Below are positions 45,333-57,900 of a stretch of DNA of 64,000 bases, one piece after another. The stretch is from positions 581,795 through 645,794 of the forward strand of contig SJOL01009432.1 in assembly GCA_004794785.1 (NCBI GenBank), written 5' to 3'. Every line of letters begins with the position of its first letter. Position 1 is the stretch's first letter. The notes beneath the pieces are model-generated. The model made no database searches. It had not been told where the DNA came from and was given only the letters and a program-made list of their open reading frames with translations. This DNA comes from Opisthorchis felineus. Lineage: Eukaryota > Platyhelminthes > Trematoda > Opisthorchiida > Opisthorchiidae. The position numbers were made by a program, and so were the translations under genes.

Positions 45333-48330
45333 TTATATTGCTAGGTCGTCGCATTCGTAAGACAAACCATTATGCATGAAAGAACGAGTTGCGCGAGTAT
45401 TTTTCTGTGGTATTCCTATGTTACAGGATATATGGCTGTCAAAAACAAGCACGGATTTATTTGTTTCACATATATGAATTACAGAAGAAAAATCCTTGTC
45501 CAAAAGTCCCCCAAAAAAACGTAAAACCACACCTGAAATAACATAACCATCAAGGTAGTTTGAGATCAACCTCAACTTGACTTTTGAATACTTGATGGTA
45601 GAGAAGGCAAACTGATGGGTTGTCCTTGGAAAAAACGAACGGGGCAGGCTAGGTGACCAATGGCGTGTTGCCCGGTTGAAAGGTACAAGCAAATGACCGG
45701 AAGAATCGAGAGTCAGCGAACACTACCCGTGGCAGTAATTGTGAAAGAAGCCAAGAGACGCTTTTTCCCGACAGTGGAAACGTGTGTGCATATCATCATT
45801 GAGTAAAGGGGTATCGGCGTACAAGTTTGTGTTGGTTGGATTCAATGAGGGGAGAGTAAGATGAAGTATTATACTGGTATTTGGCGGATGCGTGTTTTAT
45901 AGAGCTGAAGAATTCAAACTGAGGTGAAACGCTTGCGCGACCAAAATAAGGAACCAAGCTTCCATGATGCTCCCGCCACGAAGACCGTTAAGTGAGGACC
46001 AGGATGAATTGGCACAAAGTGATAGACCACGAGCGCAAACGAAGAGGAATTGGAACTGGTAGTGAATCTAACGCATAGATTTAGATCTGGGTGAATGGTT
46101 GGAAATGAATACATGAAGGTAATCGGAAGCCTGGAACGCTTCTTCAATGAGTAAACTCGTCGGGGATTATAACAAGGTTGGTCCTCAGGGCGGTAATTGT
46201 TTATCGTACATTCGGAGCACAGTGAGTGTCTAGAGGTGGTAGGGCGAAAAATGATGCGCCGTCTGTAAAAGTATGAATAGCATATTGTTGAGAAAGTCGG
46301 ATTCCTCAGAATAACCCAAAAACGTCCGAAATTTACTGGGAACCGCGAAAATCACTTCAAGGAAGCCGCCATGTCCGTGGGCCAGAAAACCAGCTGTCGA
46401 TTGGACGTTCAAGCAGCCGACCGGCGACGACTGACGATGCTCGAATGTTTATGCGCGTCTTAGAAGCGATACCAGTCAATCACTCAACGTCGACCGGACA
46501 GTCTTGGTTCAAGGTCAAAAGGGTGCCTCAAAGTACCGCGACGTCCCCTGCATTTCGCACTCGCTTGTTCGCACCAAAGCTGTTGTGTTCTTGTTGGGTG
46601 AGTCTTTTCCCACCACTAGGGTTCCTGAGTTGTCGTTTGCAGTCAGTCACTACGCAGTTAACGGACGGTAGGAAATCGTTCACTCAGAGAAGAAGGGGTG
46701 TACTTGAGGAGGCTTAGATCCTTAAGGAACATGTTCGGGGTCTGGGGAATTACGCCATCCATTTGTACCTTCGTAGAGCTACAATTAAGGCAACTTCTGT
46801 TCTGGTGATCAAATGTGAATATGGTCTGGACATGGCAAGTTTTGCAAGAAGATACCCGTGCCGGACCCAAGCAAGCGTCTTTGGTACATTTTGGGCAACC
46901 ACCCTCTTTTCACCGGAGGAGTTCAGAGACCAAGACCAACTCTAGAACACGTAGGCCAGTTCCTCATCCCGTCAGACCTCGTATCTGAACCCAAACTCAA
47001 GATGGCGTTGTCTTCAAGGCCGCAGAAGAATTCTTCTGTCATAATTGATTCAAGAACTTTGGACAAAAAGGTGGTAATATTGATAGGCCAATAGGTGTTG
47101 TGGTCAGAGCCACATTTGGGAATGGGAAGGGCAGATGAATTTTTCCATCCTGAAGGAAGAACACTAGTGGATATAAATTAGTGCGAGAGCTGTGATATAA
47201 TTGGGCAAGCTCATGAACACAATTACGAAACGAAATGCGAGAGCCTTTGGAGCAGATGGTTTTGAAACGTTGCGTTCTGATGTGGAAATCCGCAAACCCC
47301 TAATGATAATTGGCAAAGTATGCTTACTAGCCAGGTACATTGGAGTCTGGGGAATTAAAGGATATATAGGCGAACATCCATGCTCTAAAATCGCTTTTCT
47401 AATTAGAGGGATCTCAGACTTCCAGACGGGTCAAAGATTGAAGCAAATGAAGGAGAACGAAAGTTGCGAGTGACCATTTTAGCCAAACTCCAGAAACGCT
47501 TGACCTCCAGTTGGCTTTTTCGATTTTTGGGTTGATTTTCGCGTACCCGATTTATCCTTTTCGATATCGGTCACAGACGTGCGGTAACACACGCATGAAT
47601 GTTGAAGGACGCCTATGCATCGTTTGTGCAAGCCGTTTTCATCCACTCACGAACGTACTTGTTTGAACCACTCAAGGGATGATTGCTTCCTTTGTTCAGA
47701 AAGATGGGGATGAGTTGGTTTGTGCCGTCAGATAGCACACTTGTAATTTCTCCCAAAAAAATCGACGGATCCTCCGAGAGACAACGTTCCCAAGGATAAT
47801 CGCTAAAATGTGGACGGATACCGTATCAATCAACTGAACAATATCGTCATAGCATATGATGAGATGAGAAAGCAGGTTTCGGAGAGAAATTGAGCTAGTG
47901 AAAGTAATAAAATAGTGGTCTGAAGAACCACTTGAACCAGATCAGGTTAAAGCGTAATCTGATGAGGATATCAAGGGTTTGGACACCATCGCCGTCTTGA
48001 CCGAGAAATCGGTTCGAAAAAATGGCAATTCGGGCAGTGGAGTTTCTGGCAGAAAAGAACTCGACCTCACCACATGCTGGATCCGTTTAGAAAGGAAAAA
48101 TGGGAGCCATTCCCTAATGTTAACGAGAAAGTCGTCGAGAATGCAGGTAGCGTTCATCAAGCGATGGTATAGGACGCATAGTTGCCAAATACAGCAAAAA
48201 TGTTCGTTGCGCCGAGTGATGTTGAATTTAAGCCAAGATGGTGAAAAATCTACAGCACAAGTGTGCAGGACAGAATGCAGCGAAGCAGTCAAGGAAGAAT
48301 GTGTCTATAGGTGCACACTCCACCCTTAAG
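45333..48330 (-). mobile_element. CR1-like LINE, decayed
   Basis: Read from 48,330 down. Endonuclease remnants include DFLVNIREWLPFF (near 48,110-48,150; the usual GDFN is altered) and GSSDHYFITF (about 47,905-47,931). The RT shows SSALPIPKCGSDHNTYWPIN (about 47,080-47,140), FLSKVLESIMTEEF, then, much lower, LISNYLDGYVISG, GIPQ and YECDDLAI (45,333-45,356), matching the GIPQGS and YADDLAI blocks. Frames are broken many times. Confidence 0.65.
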
Positions 48331-49435
48331 ACAGAAACACCGTGAAAGCGTGTAGTAGACCAATCACAGATGGATGAATTCAACAGATCCGAGCCCAATC
48401 AAAGAATAATACGAAGATGGTAAAGCCTTGGAAATGGCATATTGAGGAAATCTCGCGATTTTATCCTTGGATATTACACAGTGAACCTTTAGTCTCTTGA
48501 GGGAGGGGAATGTATCATTCCTACACTCTATCTTTTCCTGTTTGGTGGATGAAAGTTTCGCTTGGAGTGGTAAACCATATAAGGCTCATGTTAGATGATT
48601 GTATCTTACCCGCACCTGTATTGTATCACCCACACCTGGCGGAGGAGTTGCGCTGAAACTAACCTATTGTTTTTCTTTCTCACGCAAATGTGTGGCAATG
48701 CGTGCTACCTTGAATTCGAATCTAAGTGAAGGCGTTATGTGACGCCTTCCTTCTATTTTTTTAGTGTCGGGAATTTTTTAGTGAATTCACTTCTCCTTGG
48801 TGGTACAACGAACTTTGAACTCTGATTATTCTGATACTTTGAGAGCAATGAATCAAATCTCTCAATTTTAACGCACTTCTGCTCCATCTCTCATTGAAGC
48901 ATGAATGCTGTTTGGATTACGGGAATATTTTTACTGGTAGTACCATCTGAAAGGACATAAATTCAATAGACTTATCCTATAACCTACAGATGCGTTTCTT
49001 CTCTAACCCCACGAAAATTAGGCAATCCCCAATCTCGCACAAAGGTGTTTTCTTATATTCGTTCAAAGTGCTGGAAACTTTTCTGCAAAGCCGACGTTCT
49101 TGTGCACTTTTTTTAAGGGATCGTAGATACCACGGATCCGCCCGTCCTATGGTCCTTGACCGGCTGCAAACGAACCGCTCTAAAGCCCTTCACGGTAGTT
49201 TTAATATCCGCTTTATTTTGAACAAGTTGTGACTCAGCTTACACGGAACATTCGGATCCTACATCGAGTCCGTTATAATGCCTGAGGAATCTACGTTAAC
49301 CTACTAGGCTGTGGGTGCTTTATCTGTTGTAACACTTGGGGAACAATCATTCTGACGGAAAACCTGATATGATGCCATTCCCGTCAAATGTCCGTTAGCA
49401 CGCCTCACAGTACTGCTCGATATACCTCCAGCTTT
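48331..49435. other. Spacer without recognised gene
   Basis: Nothing called. A small perfect palindromic stem (gaaggcgt / acgccttc around 48,728-48,750) is short enough to be chance. Confidence 0.35.
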
Positions 49436-49439
49436 CAGT

Positions 49440-49800
49440 TTTCGCTCGTGTCAGCACAGTCCACCTGTCCGTCCTCCGCTTGCCCAAAGTAATTAGCCTC
49501 AGTCATTTTGGAATCCTTCCTTCAAAGCAGCAACTGAACGAGAGCCGTTGGACTACTGACTGGAACCTTTACAATTGGATTGAGTCCTTTGGGTTGAAAC
49601 ACGTAAACTTCAATTCTACTCGTTTTGCGTCAATCATTGTTATTCTACTAGTTGATTCAGCGCTCTTACTCCGTCACCATCTCATAGTTTTATGTTTGTT
49701 GACCAAAGGACATAAACTTCTCATAATGGTCCCTCGCGTTCCAGTACCAAACTCTAATGCCTGCTCCATTTGGGAACCCCAAATCTAATGGCTAACTCAA
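49440..49800 (+). mobile_element. Possible LINE endonuclease fragment
   Basis: The frame WNLYNWIESFGLKHVNFNST then RFASIIVILLVD and RVPVPNSN resembles the end of CR1-like endonucleases (W-x-x-x-FGL-x-Q-x-V...TR...LDL...). The SDH block is not readable, so the assignment is tentative. Confidence 0.35.
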
Positions 49801-52280
49801 CCGTTTTCATACTTGACCGAAAAAGTTCAGTTCGTCTCGTTGTTATTGTTGTCTTGAAGTTTCACCTTCTGAATCGGAAAACGTCGAGTTGGGGATGGCC
49901 GCCGACCGTACGCTAAAAATGTTTATTGGGCTAAGAGCCACTAGCGTAAAACATAAGTGGGCATCTTGATAGAACAAAGTCTTACGCAAAACATCAGTCG
50001 GGTTAACCATATATATCACTGCCTACTCTATCTGCTCCCAGTCTCCGCTATTTTGTTATTTCAATCCCTAAGGTAATTTCGCTCGTTGTGTTTTGTCTGC
50101 TATTTTAATTTTTCTGTTTTAGATGCTGGCTACCTCCAAACTGTTAATCCAGTGGAATCAAAAGGTCGTTTCAACCGCTGACGAGTGATCTCTCTTTCTA
50201 ACTGACAATATCCCTATTATTTTGTGAAGTCATCTGGAATCTCTGTTTGGGACTATGTTGGTGTTTTCGTCTTTCCTAATGTTTGTTTTGAACTCTAAAT
50301 ATAACTTCCTTGAGGAATGGTCCAAGTGGCATCCTTGACTCCGTAAATGAAACGAACATGTCGCCTATCGAAATCTCCGAATTGCGCCGTGATGCCCACG
50401 TTAGTTGCGAGCTGTGGGAATACCCTGTTGGGCTCGATTCCAGACAGGTTAGTAATGACGATGAGGTCACATACTGTACTTATGATCTTGTTACTGATGT
50501 CGTTGTTGATCAGGCGCTCATGTTTTATACACAGTGATTCTCAGGTTCCTCACCGCAAATCAACGATTTATGCACCCGATCATCTGGGATAAAAAGTTGA
50601 CAAATCACTCCTTTCGTCCATTGCCCTTTTGTTTACTTTGCTGAGTAAGAGTTTCCTACTTCATTCATACTCGTTTGGTCAAAGCATTTAAAACTATGAT
50701 TCAAGCGATGTTCCGAAAATGTACATTCTTAAGGTAAAGTTCTCACCAGTGACCAAAGGATGCAGTCTTGCATTCCTGCTAATTTCTACAAGGGGGCTCT
50801 GGTATTGAAAGATTCTGGGTTCGTGGAACATGCTTGTGCCCAGCGTCAGGATAACATGGTTCTGAATTCTGTGCTTCATGCGAAACCGAGGATAGAGCCT
50901 ATCGGTGTTATCCAGTCCTGGGATTGCTTCGTTGGAGGACACCGTGGGCGAGATGGCCAACTATGTATGTGCGGTGTTTACTGCAGTGCATATTCGGGGA
51001 GTTATGGATGACCATGGTGTAACTCTGTCTGGTTGCTGATAATCATTCAAATCTCTGCTTGGCAATGTCTCTCCTTGGTCGACAGATTCGATCATGTGAT
51101 ATATCGCAGGACAAACAAAAGTGCAGTTCACTACTGGAATACATGCTCTTGCCTTTGACTTCTTTCAGATTGCGATTTTATGTCTTTCTCAAATCATGAG
51201 CTCCTGTAACTAGAACATAAGTAACAATAAAACTGCATTGATGCGGCTTAGGTGGACGCAACTAGTCCTGGGAAACTGCCTTGCGTTCAGTTTTCAACGC
51301 ATATCAACATCTCACTGCTCTCACACAGTGCACAAGACGCCGTGTTCCGCTGTCGTCCAGCTGGTTTGATTTGGACGCTTGCGATGACCATCCGCACACA
51401 GTCGTTTACCTGATGACTCCGTCAATTGGCCGTAGAGCATAGGAACTCTTGTATTTAACTGTTGTCCCCGCTCCAGTACCTTAGTGTCGGAAAAAGACTC
51501 GCCAACAAGGAACATACAGCTTTATTGCGAACAAGCGAATGCAAAAGTTACAAGGGGGCTCACAATATTTAAAGCGCACCTTTGACTGATCCAGACTGTC
51601 TGGGTGAACACCCATCATCGTCGACGATGCTTCGGTGGCATGCCTGAATACTCGTCAGCCGTTGCTGAATTAATTGACTGCTTGAGTGTTCGATCGGAAG
51701 CTTGTTTTTCTGGCCTGGACGCTTGACGGCTTCCCTATTACGATTTTGGTGGGGTTTGAGTATCTCAGTAGGTTTCGGGCATTCTAGGATTACATTCAGG
51801 AACCTGACCCTCCTGACAGGAATCCATATCGCTTGACTAATTACTCGGATACGCGAGTTGCACTTGTGCGCTTTTGTACGCCCAAAATTCTAACCAGCGG
51901 ACAGTGGTCAAACAAGGAGGGACACTGATGTCTCCGTCCGGCGCGTTCGGTCCTGTGCTTGAGTGCCCTTCCATGTGGAGCCAGATACCTTCATATTTAT
52001 TGCAAGTAAGAATATAAGGAACCAGCTTTTGCTTGACTTTGCAGGATTCAAAGGGTATCAGGAAGTGCCTGACCTCATTGTCCGAGATCTCCGAGGAATT
52101 CGGTTGAGGAAACGATATAGTGAATGGTCACACAAGAATACAGAAAATATGGTTGTCAATTGTGAACCCCGATCCGTTTGCCCCGAGTCCACTGCGGAAA
52201 ACAGCTAGAGATTGTATAAACATATGGTCTGAAGCGACTATCTAGTCGGTGCACATTCACTTGTTCACCAGAATATCATA
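49801..52280. other. Spacer with unassigned open frames
   Basis: Minus-strand frames (50,276-50,470; 50,694-50,960) and + frames (50,760-51,011; 51,963-52,208) are open, but no family is recognised. A candidate minus-strand stretch around 50,350-50,520 is open longer than average and could be a LINE gag-like piece. Confidence 0.25.
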
Positions 52281-52282
52281 GG

Positions 52283-52400
52283 CGGCCACGCAACGCGAAG
52301 GAAACACAAGGGCTGAGATAGTGCCAGGTTGCCCAAGTTTAGACACGAGCAGTCTAGATGCAGAACCACGTACCTTCTGATCAGCTACCTCGGGCTCGGG
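52283..52400 (-). repeat. tRNA-derived SINE, family 1 (partial)
   Basis: Complement matches the middle and head of family 1 (gaaggaaacacaagggctga, tgcccaagtttagacacg). The tail-side part is missing. Confidence 0.6.
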
Positions 52401-53885
52401 CTCACCATAGGATGCCAGTTGCTGAGTTTATCCGTTTCAGATGGAAACACAGGTTCGATTGCCATAAAGCCCGACGAGGTGAAATACATGCTGTCTTGCG
52501 TTTAGTAGTGCAGTCTATAAAAATTTGTCGATGATTCATTATTCATTTGTTGACAAAAACTTTATTCGTTGACCCGTACTTTGATGTTTTTGTCCAAGAT
52601 TAAGTCCACTTTTTGCAAACATATTACAAAAACGTTCTACGTGGCATTACTAAAGGTTTGGTAGACGAAAATAAGGATTACTAACGTATACATGGTGTTA
52701 CGTTAGCTAGGCATGCTTGTGAGGAATGAGAAGGAAGTCTTTTCATGTTCTGTGTCCTTTACTGTGTGCAATTTTGATCCTTCCTTTCTGATGTAGAGTA
52801 GGTTTTTGTAAACCTTCAAATACGAAGTGTGAATGCGTATGGTATGAATGAAAATACACCTAACGACGGAGCATCCGTGTTCAGTTGAACACCATTTCGA
52901 CCACACTTGCAGACCTCCATCTGGTTTTCTGGTGCATTCCTCGCCCAAAGTATTTTTTCTAACCCTTCCGTGCGGTTCACCTGCACATACTTATGAATCG
53001 TGTATTGTATCTATTCTGGTCCGACATGTACAGAGCGTATGGTATTGTCTCAAGGTCACCATAGGTGGTGTGATCGTCCTACAACGCACTTGTTTGCACT
53101 GAACATGCTAAAGACTTAATCACGTGTTCATGCAACTGACAGTGAAAATCATTTTTCCGTCACAAAAATCATCCGACTGTTTCCACAACCAGCTCCAACA
53201 TTAAATTGATTTTGCTTTTTATTTCTTGTGGCATTGTGGATGACAATCAGATTTCACTTGGCCTGTGCCCACACCTGTTCTTCGCAGTAACACCAGAAAA
53301 TTATAAATCTTGTCATTGCATTCTCTTGGTGAACACACTGATCAACCCAATCCACTTACTGCCCTTTACGTTTAATCCAGCCTAACAGTTCGGTAATCAG
53401 TAAGTGCCTTCTTGATCAGCTCTAGTTCGAGTTATACATTCGTTCGCAAACTAACTTGATATTAACGGGAGATACAACTGGAAAACGGTAGAATCTCCCG
53501 TTTGTAATAATCTTTAACTAAGCACCATGCACGGAGACCGTCTCCTGTTTCAGTTGGGACACTATTAAACATATATTGGAGATTACTCCTCCTTGAGAAG
53601 CACAGTGAAGGGTGAAAACGGTAGCGGGTTGTCGAAGAGATTTTATCAACCTTATGAGAAAAGGCCCTAGTTATTCTTCTTTCTGGTGGACCTCGATTTT
53701 ATGGGGGATATGAGCATACATCTAGCCGCCCATGGTAGACATATTGCAGTGTGTTTCAAAAGCCTTAATTTAAAAGTGCAAGTTGTCGGGCCTACTATGA
53801 CTGCGCAAAGCCTTCACTGAAGTGGTGCGATCAAGTAAAACACGGGATGAAATTTGGAATCCATGTAGGGACATACAATTTACTC
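52401..53885. other. Spacer without recognised gene
   Basis: AT-rich, no supported feature. Confidence 0.4.
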
Positions 53886-53889
53886 ATTT

Positions 53890-54066
53890 AGATTTCGTCC
53901 TGTAAGTAAAGCCAATCTATGCTGACTAGCCGAGAAGCACTGTACAGCTGTTTCATCCTTACTGGAAATCGTCAGCCGTGCGCACCTCACGGAACCTCAG
54001 AGAGTCTCGAACCCGTGACCTCCAGGCTATTAGTTTGAACACTTGACCGCTAGGTCACGAGGGGCT
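53890..54066 (-). repeat. tRNA-derived SINE, family 2 (best head)
   Basis: Left edge agatttcgtcctgtaagtaa, then gtacagctgtttcatcctta. At the right, read as complement, cgtgacctagcggtcaagtg and acgggttcgagac give clear A and B boxes of a tRNA promoter. Confidence 0.82.
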
Positions 54067-54779
54067 TATCAGCAGTGTGATTGGCTCACATTTAGACAGG
54101 ATATGGCGCCACTCATCCTTCAATCTCGGGATCCACATCATGTGATTGGCTTCATTGACAGGACAAGATCTTAACTGGAAATTCTCAAATCTCACATTAC
54201 CAACAACGCTATTTACTTTGACACACACCACAACTGCCTGTGTACATTTGTTTGACGAATGGTGTATGCATTGAGGATGCTGCAGTTGAGATCGATTGAC
54301 TCTTTTCTTATTTGGAGGTATTGCATCCTTGGGACACTTCAAAAATTCACCCAAGGGGCTTCTTCGAACTGAGTCCTTACCATTCAGCGAAACAATTAAA
54401 CACTATTTCGATGCTGCTCATGAGAATATCATAAATAGAGATTCAGGGGAACTTTGGCTGTCCTCGTCAACACCAACTTAATTTGCAAATGGCTATTTAT
54501 TGCAAGACTTATTAATTCAGGAGTACATGGAAACTGCACATAATTCGCTGCTGAATGTTATCCAGGCGCGTCTGTCACAAAGTTAGCTAATACTGGTCAT
54601 TCAATGTAATGTCGGTGAATTCGGAAGATCTGGGTGTCTTGTCGGGCTAATTAACCGAAACTCGATGGGTGCCTTTGGAAAAACGGTTGGTTACAGTGTA
54701 GTGCCAGGTTATGGGGCCGGGAAGTACCGGAACCTACGGAGGATCCCCTCTGCTATCTAGCAATCAACAGCTGTAATAA

Positions 54780-54951
54780 AAATAGTAATTGTTCAGCTGT
54801 AATCCCTTTCGGTGCCAAGCCACCCGAAGGAAACACGAAGGCTGAGATACTGCCAGGATGCCCAAGCCCAGACAGGAGCGATCGAGGTGCCGAAACACGG
54901 AAGTTCGGTTCGGTAAGTTTGCGCTTTAACCGCCGAGCCACGTCGAGCTAA
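54780..54951 (-). repeat. tRNA-derived SINE, family 1
   Basis: The tail side starts at ttgttcagctgtaatccc. The body (gcccaagcccagacagg) and head (complement agctcgacgtggctcggcgg) are readable, with the B box diverged. Confidence 0.75.
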
Positions 54952-57900
54952 ATAAACAACTGACTCAATTAGGAACATAATAAAAGAGTTTTGTTTGAAT
55001 CTCAACTGCCTTCTCATATGGGAATGGTTGTGCTCAGACTTGATGGTGTTTCTTTTAAAATGGGTCGCTCTGTTTGCTTTTGACGTACACAAAACGGTGA
55101 TAAGCGAGAGACCGCACTTCAGTACTTCGAACTCCATTGTGCCGAAGCATTTTCACTGCATCAAGCATAGTTATTGATTAAAGAACGTTTGGATTCGACA
55201 GAGTAATGGGTTGTGCAACCTGGGACTTGGATGGAGCAGTACAGTAACTTGAAATTAACAAAGTGTGATGTTAAGCACATGACTTAGCGTAACCTGTTGG
55301 AAAAACTACGATGCCTTCTATAGGATAGTTCGCGGGTTATCCGATCAACCTTAAGTCCGATAGTTGGATGCTGAAAAGTGGTTGGCAGATAACGCTTGCT
55401 TAAACTCCCAGCTTAATGGTGGGCTTATCCAATCTAGAAAAAATCCAAAAAAATATTGGCAGAGTTTGTTCAGCGTGAGTTGAGTGAAACGGGCTATCTT
55501 TTCACTGTAACTTCAATGCTTTACTGCGAATACTGATGGTTCATCTGGAATAAAGAAATTACTAAATAATGATCCAACTAGCTCATCCGAATTTCCGACC
55601 GTGCACTCACCTGTACCCAAATCCTATCGCAGACGAATTGTACGCACACGTTTTATCTAAAATTAGTTGTTCATCCGTTGTTGATGGCATTCTCGCATGA
55701 CAAAATCCGATGGTTTGATTTGAAGTGGGTTAAGAGAGCAGTACAGTGTGATACAACGTAACAAATTCCGAGTGAGTTCTTTGCACTAAAAGCGCTGAAC
55801 AACCATTACGCACTGAGGCCATCACGTTCATGCCAGTCAGGAGAATTCCGCATATCCTCTGTTTTCCGCCTCCACTCACCACACCAGCCTTCCAGCATCT
55901 TATCTGGAAAAAAAGAGCTTGGTTTAAACTTAAGACGTTTCTTTTTACGTCTTCGTTTCTGAAGCAGTACTGTGCAGACAGTCAGGACGTGGGACAGCAG
56001 TCAACCTGAAGCTGCCTATGTGGGGATCATACTCGTGTCTTCGAAAAGGTGATTCGCTATCCTATCCAGTCGGTCACAGTGCTATCGGCTAAGCTCCCCT
56101 AACACAAATTAGGGAATTAATTGTTTGAGGAGAGCCAGGCGCCTTAGGCATAAATAATGCTACCTTGAAGTGACATGGTTATTTCATGTCTTTTTTCTTT
56201 TCTTTTCTCTTTTGTTTTTTTCTTTTTGTTTTATTAATGACTCAGTGACTTCGACAAATACACTCGCATGTCAATTTGGTTTTCACAGGAGACTCAGTTT
56301 AATCTCTCGTTTATCATATTCACAGACCTGTTGAAAGTGGTTGCACAAATTCGTTTCAGCATTTGAGCGATCCATCCTGGTTCTCCTACCCAGGAAAATG
56401 CAAGTTAAGATATCATTTTGGAACAGAATGAGAAGTAACCTGACGAACAACGGGAAAGATTCCTTCTTTAGTGTCAATCTGTTTCTACATCGTGCAAGTT
56501 ATCTAAATTGAAAACTATAGATAGCTGAGTAATTCATTGTCCCCCACAGTGTGTTGTATCACTAATCTGTTAGTGCACAGAACAAATCACGGTATAAGGA
56601 TAAATAGACCCTCCATTCAGTAAATCTGGCGCAAAAAATCATCTACTGGAAACAGCCAACGCGATGAGTTTTCGTCAAATCGTGACTTAAAGAGGGAAAG
56701 CTCGAAATACTTAGGGAAAATACTGATATCCAAATGGACTTCTGTGGACTACCCGTCCCGAGAAGGAACTAAAAGAAGGAATCACTGCGCGGAATCATTA
56801 ACTATTTTAGTAAAAAAACTGGACATCATAGACAAGGTTTGAAGAACGTCCAACGATCACAGGACTCCTTCAACTTGATGAATTCTTCCTTGTTTTATGT
56901 GATTGTATAGTTTTTTATGGCAAACTGATGGTCTTCTTTCTTGGCCCTTTCCAAAAAAGACCAAATTTATACGTAATACACTACTCACCATAAACGAGAG
57001 ATTCAGCTGGGTTCCAGGTGAGTCTCCTGTCAAAACCGAATTGGTATGCAAATGAGTGTATTTCGCTAAGACCTAATTTGTTATTTTTATCCGAAATGAC
57101 CGCTGCAGTATTAATAGAAGAAATGAAGAATCCTCGCAACCCACTGTGCAAGAAAATCAATTTTGTCGGCCAGACAGGAGGTATTCCAATGCAATCGATT
57201 CAGTTTTCTCAAGCGAGTAATGGAAGACCATCTCAACCATAACTGCACTATCAATCTGTCAAACACTGGTTGACATTCAGCGTAAAAATACAGTAGAAAA
57301 AAAACGAAACTTTTAGATAGAAGCGATTACGGACGTCATGCGAACTCAGTAGAGCTAATTAAGCCCTGAAAGATGAGAGCGACCATTCCGGGATCGAACA
57401 GTTAGTCTGTTTTTCCCTTCAGTGACTGTCAAAATGTCGCATCAGGGGAACTAACCTTGCGCAGTAAAACCTCTGAATCTTACAAGTAATTTTCTGATTA
57501 TCACAGCACCGACTGAGGATAAAAGTGAATGTGGAGAAGTATATTGTTTTGACTGTACGTATCAAGATTCCAAAGGATAGTAACAAAACTGTAGGTAGAT
57601 CCGTGGTGTCGTCCATGTAGCTTTGGATTGCATTTTCTACTAAAAGTACTGCGAAACGAAATCAATCTATTCTGTGACCGCCGGCCGAAGGTAAAAATTA
57701 GAAGCTTCCCGGCAGCTCATCATTTCGATTGCTGTTGAAAGATGACATATCAAAAACTTTTGATGTGATCAGATGTCCTTAGACTCATTTACAGACCGGA
57801 CGATACCGGGATATGCAAGAAATATCTTTCCAGATGAATGCCAATCAGTAGTACATTGTGAGAAAAAGAAACAAAATCTACCCAAATCAGCATGCATATG

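Noticed and set aside
47955..47985. CTGATGAG as a hammerhead ribozyme core
   Set aside because: No paired stems and no properly placed GAAA; the bases are part of LINE endonuclease coding sequence on the other strand.
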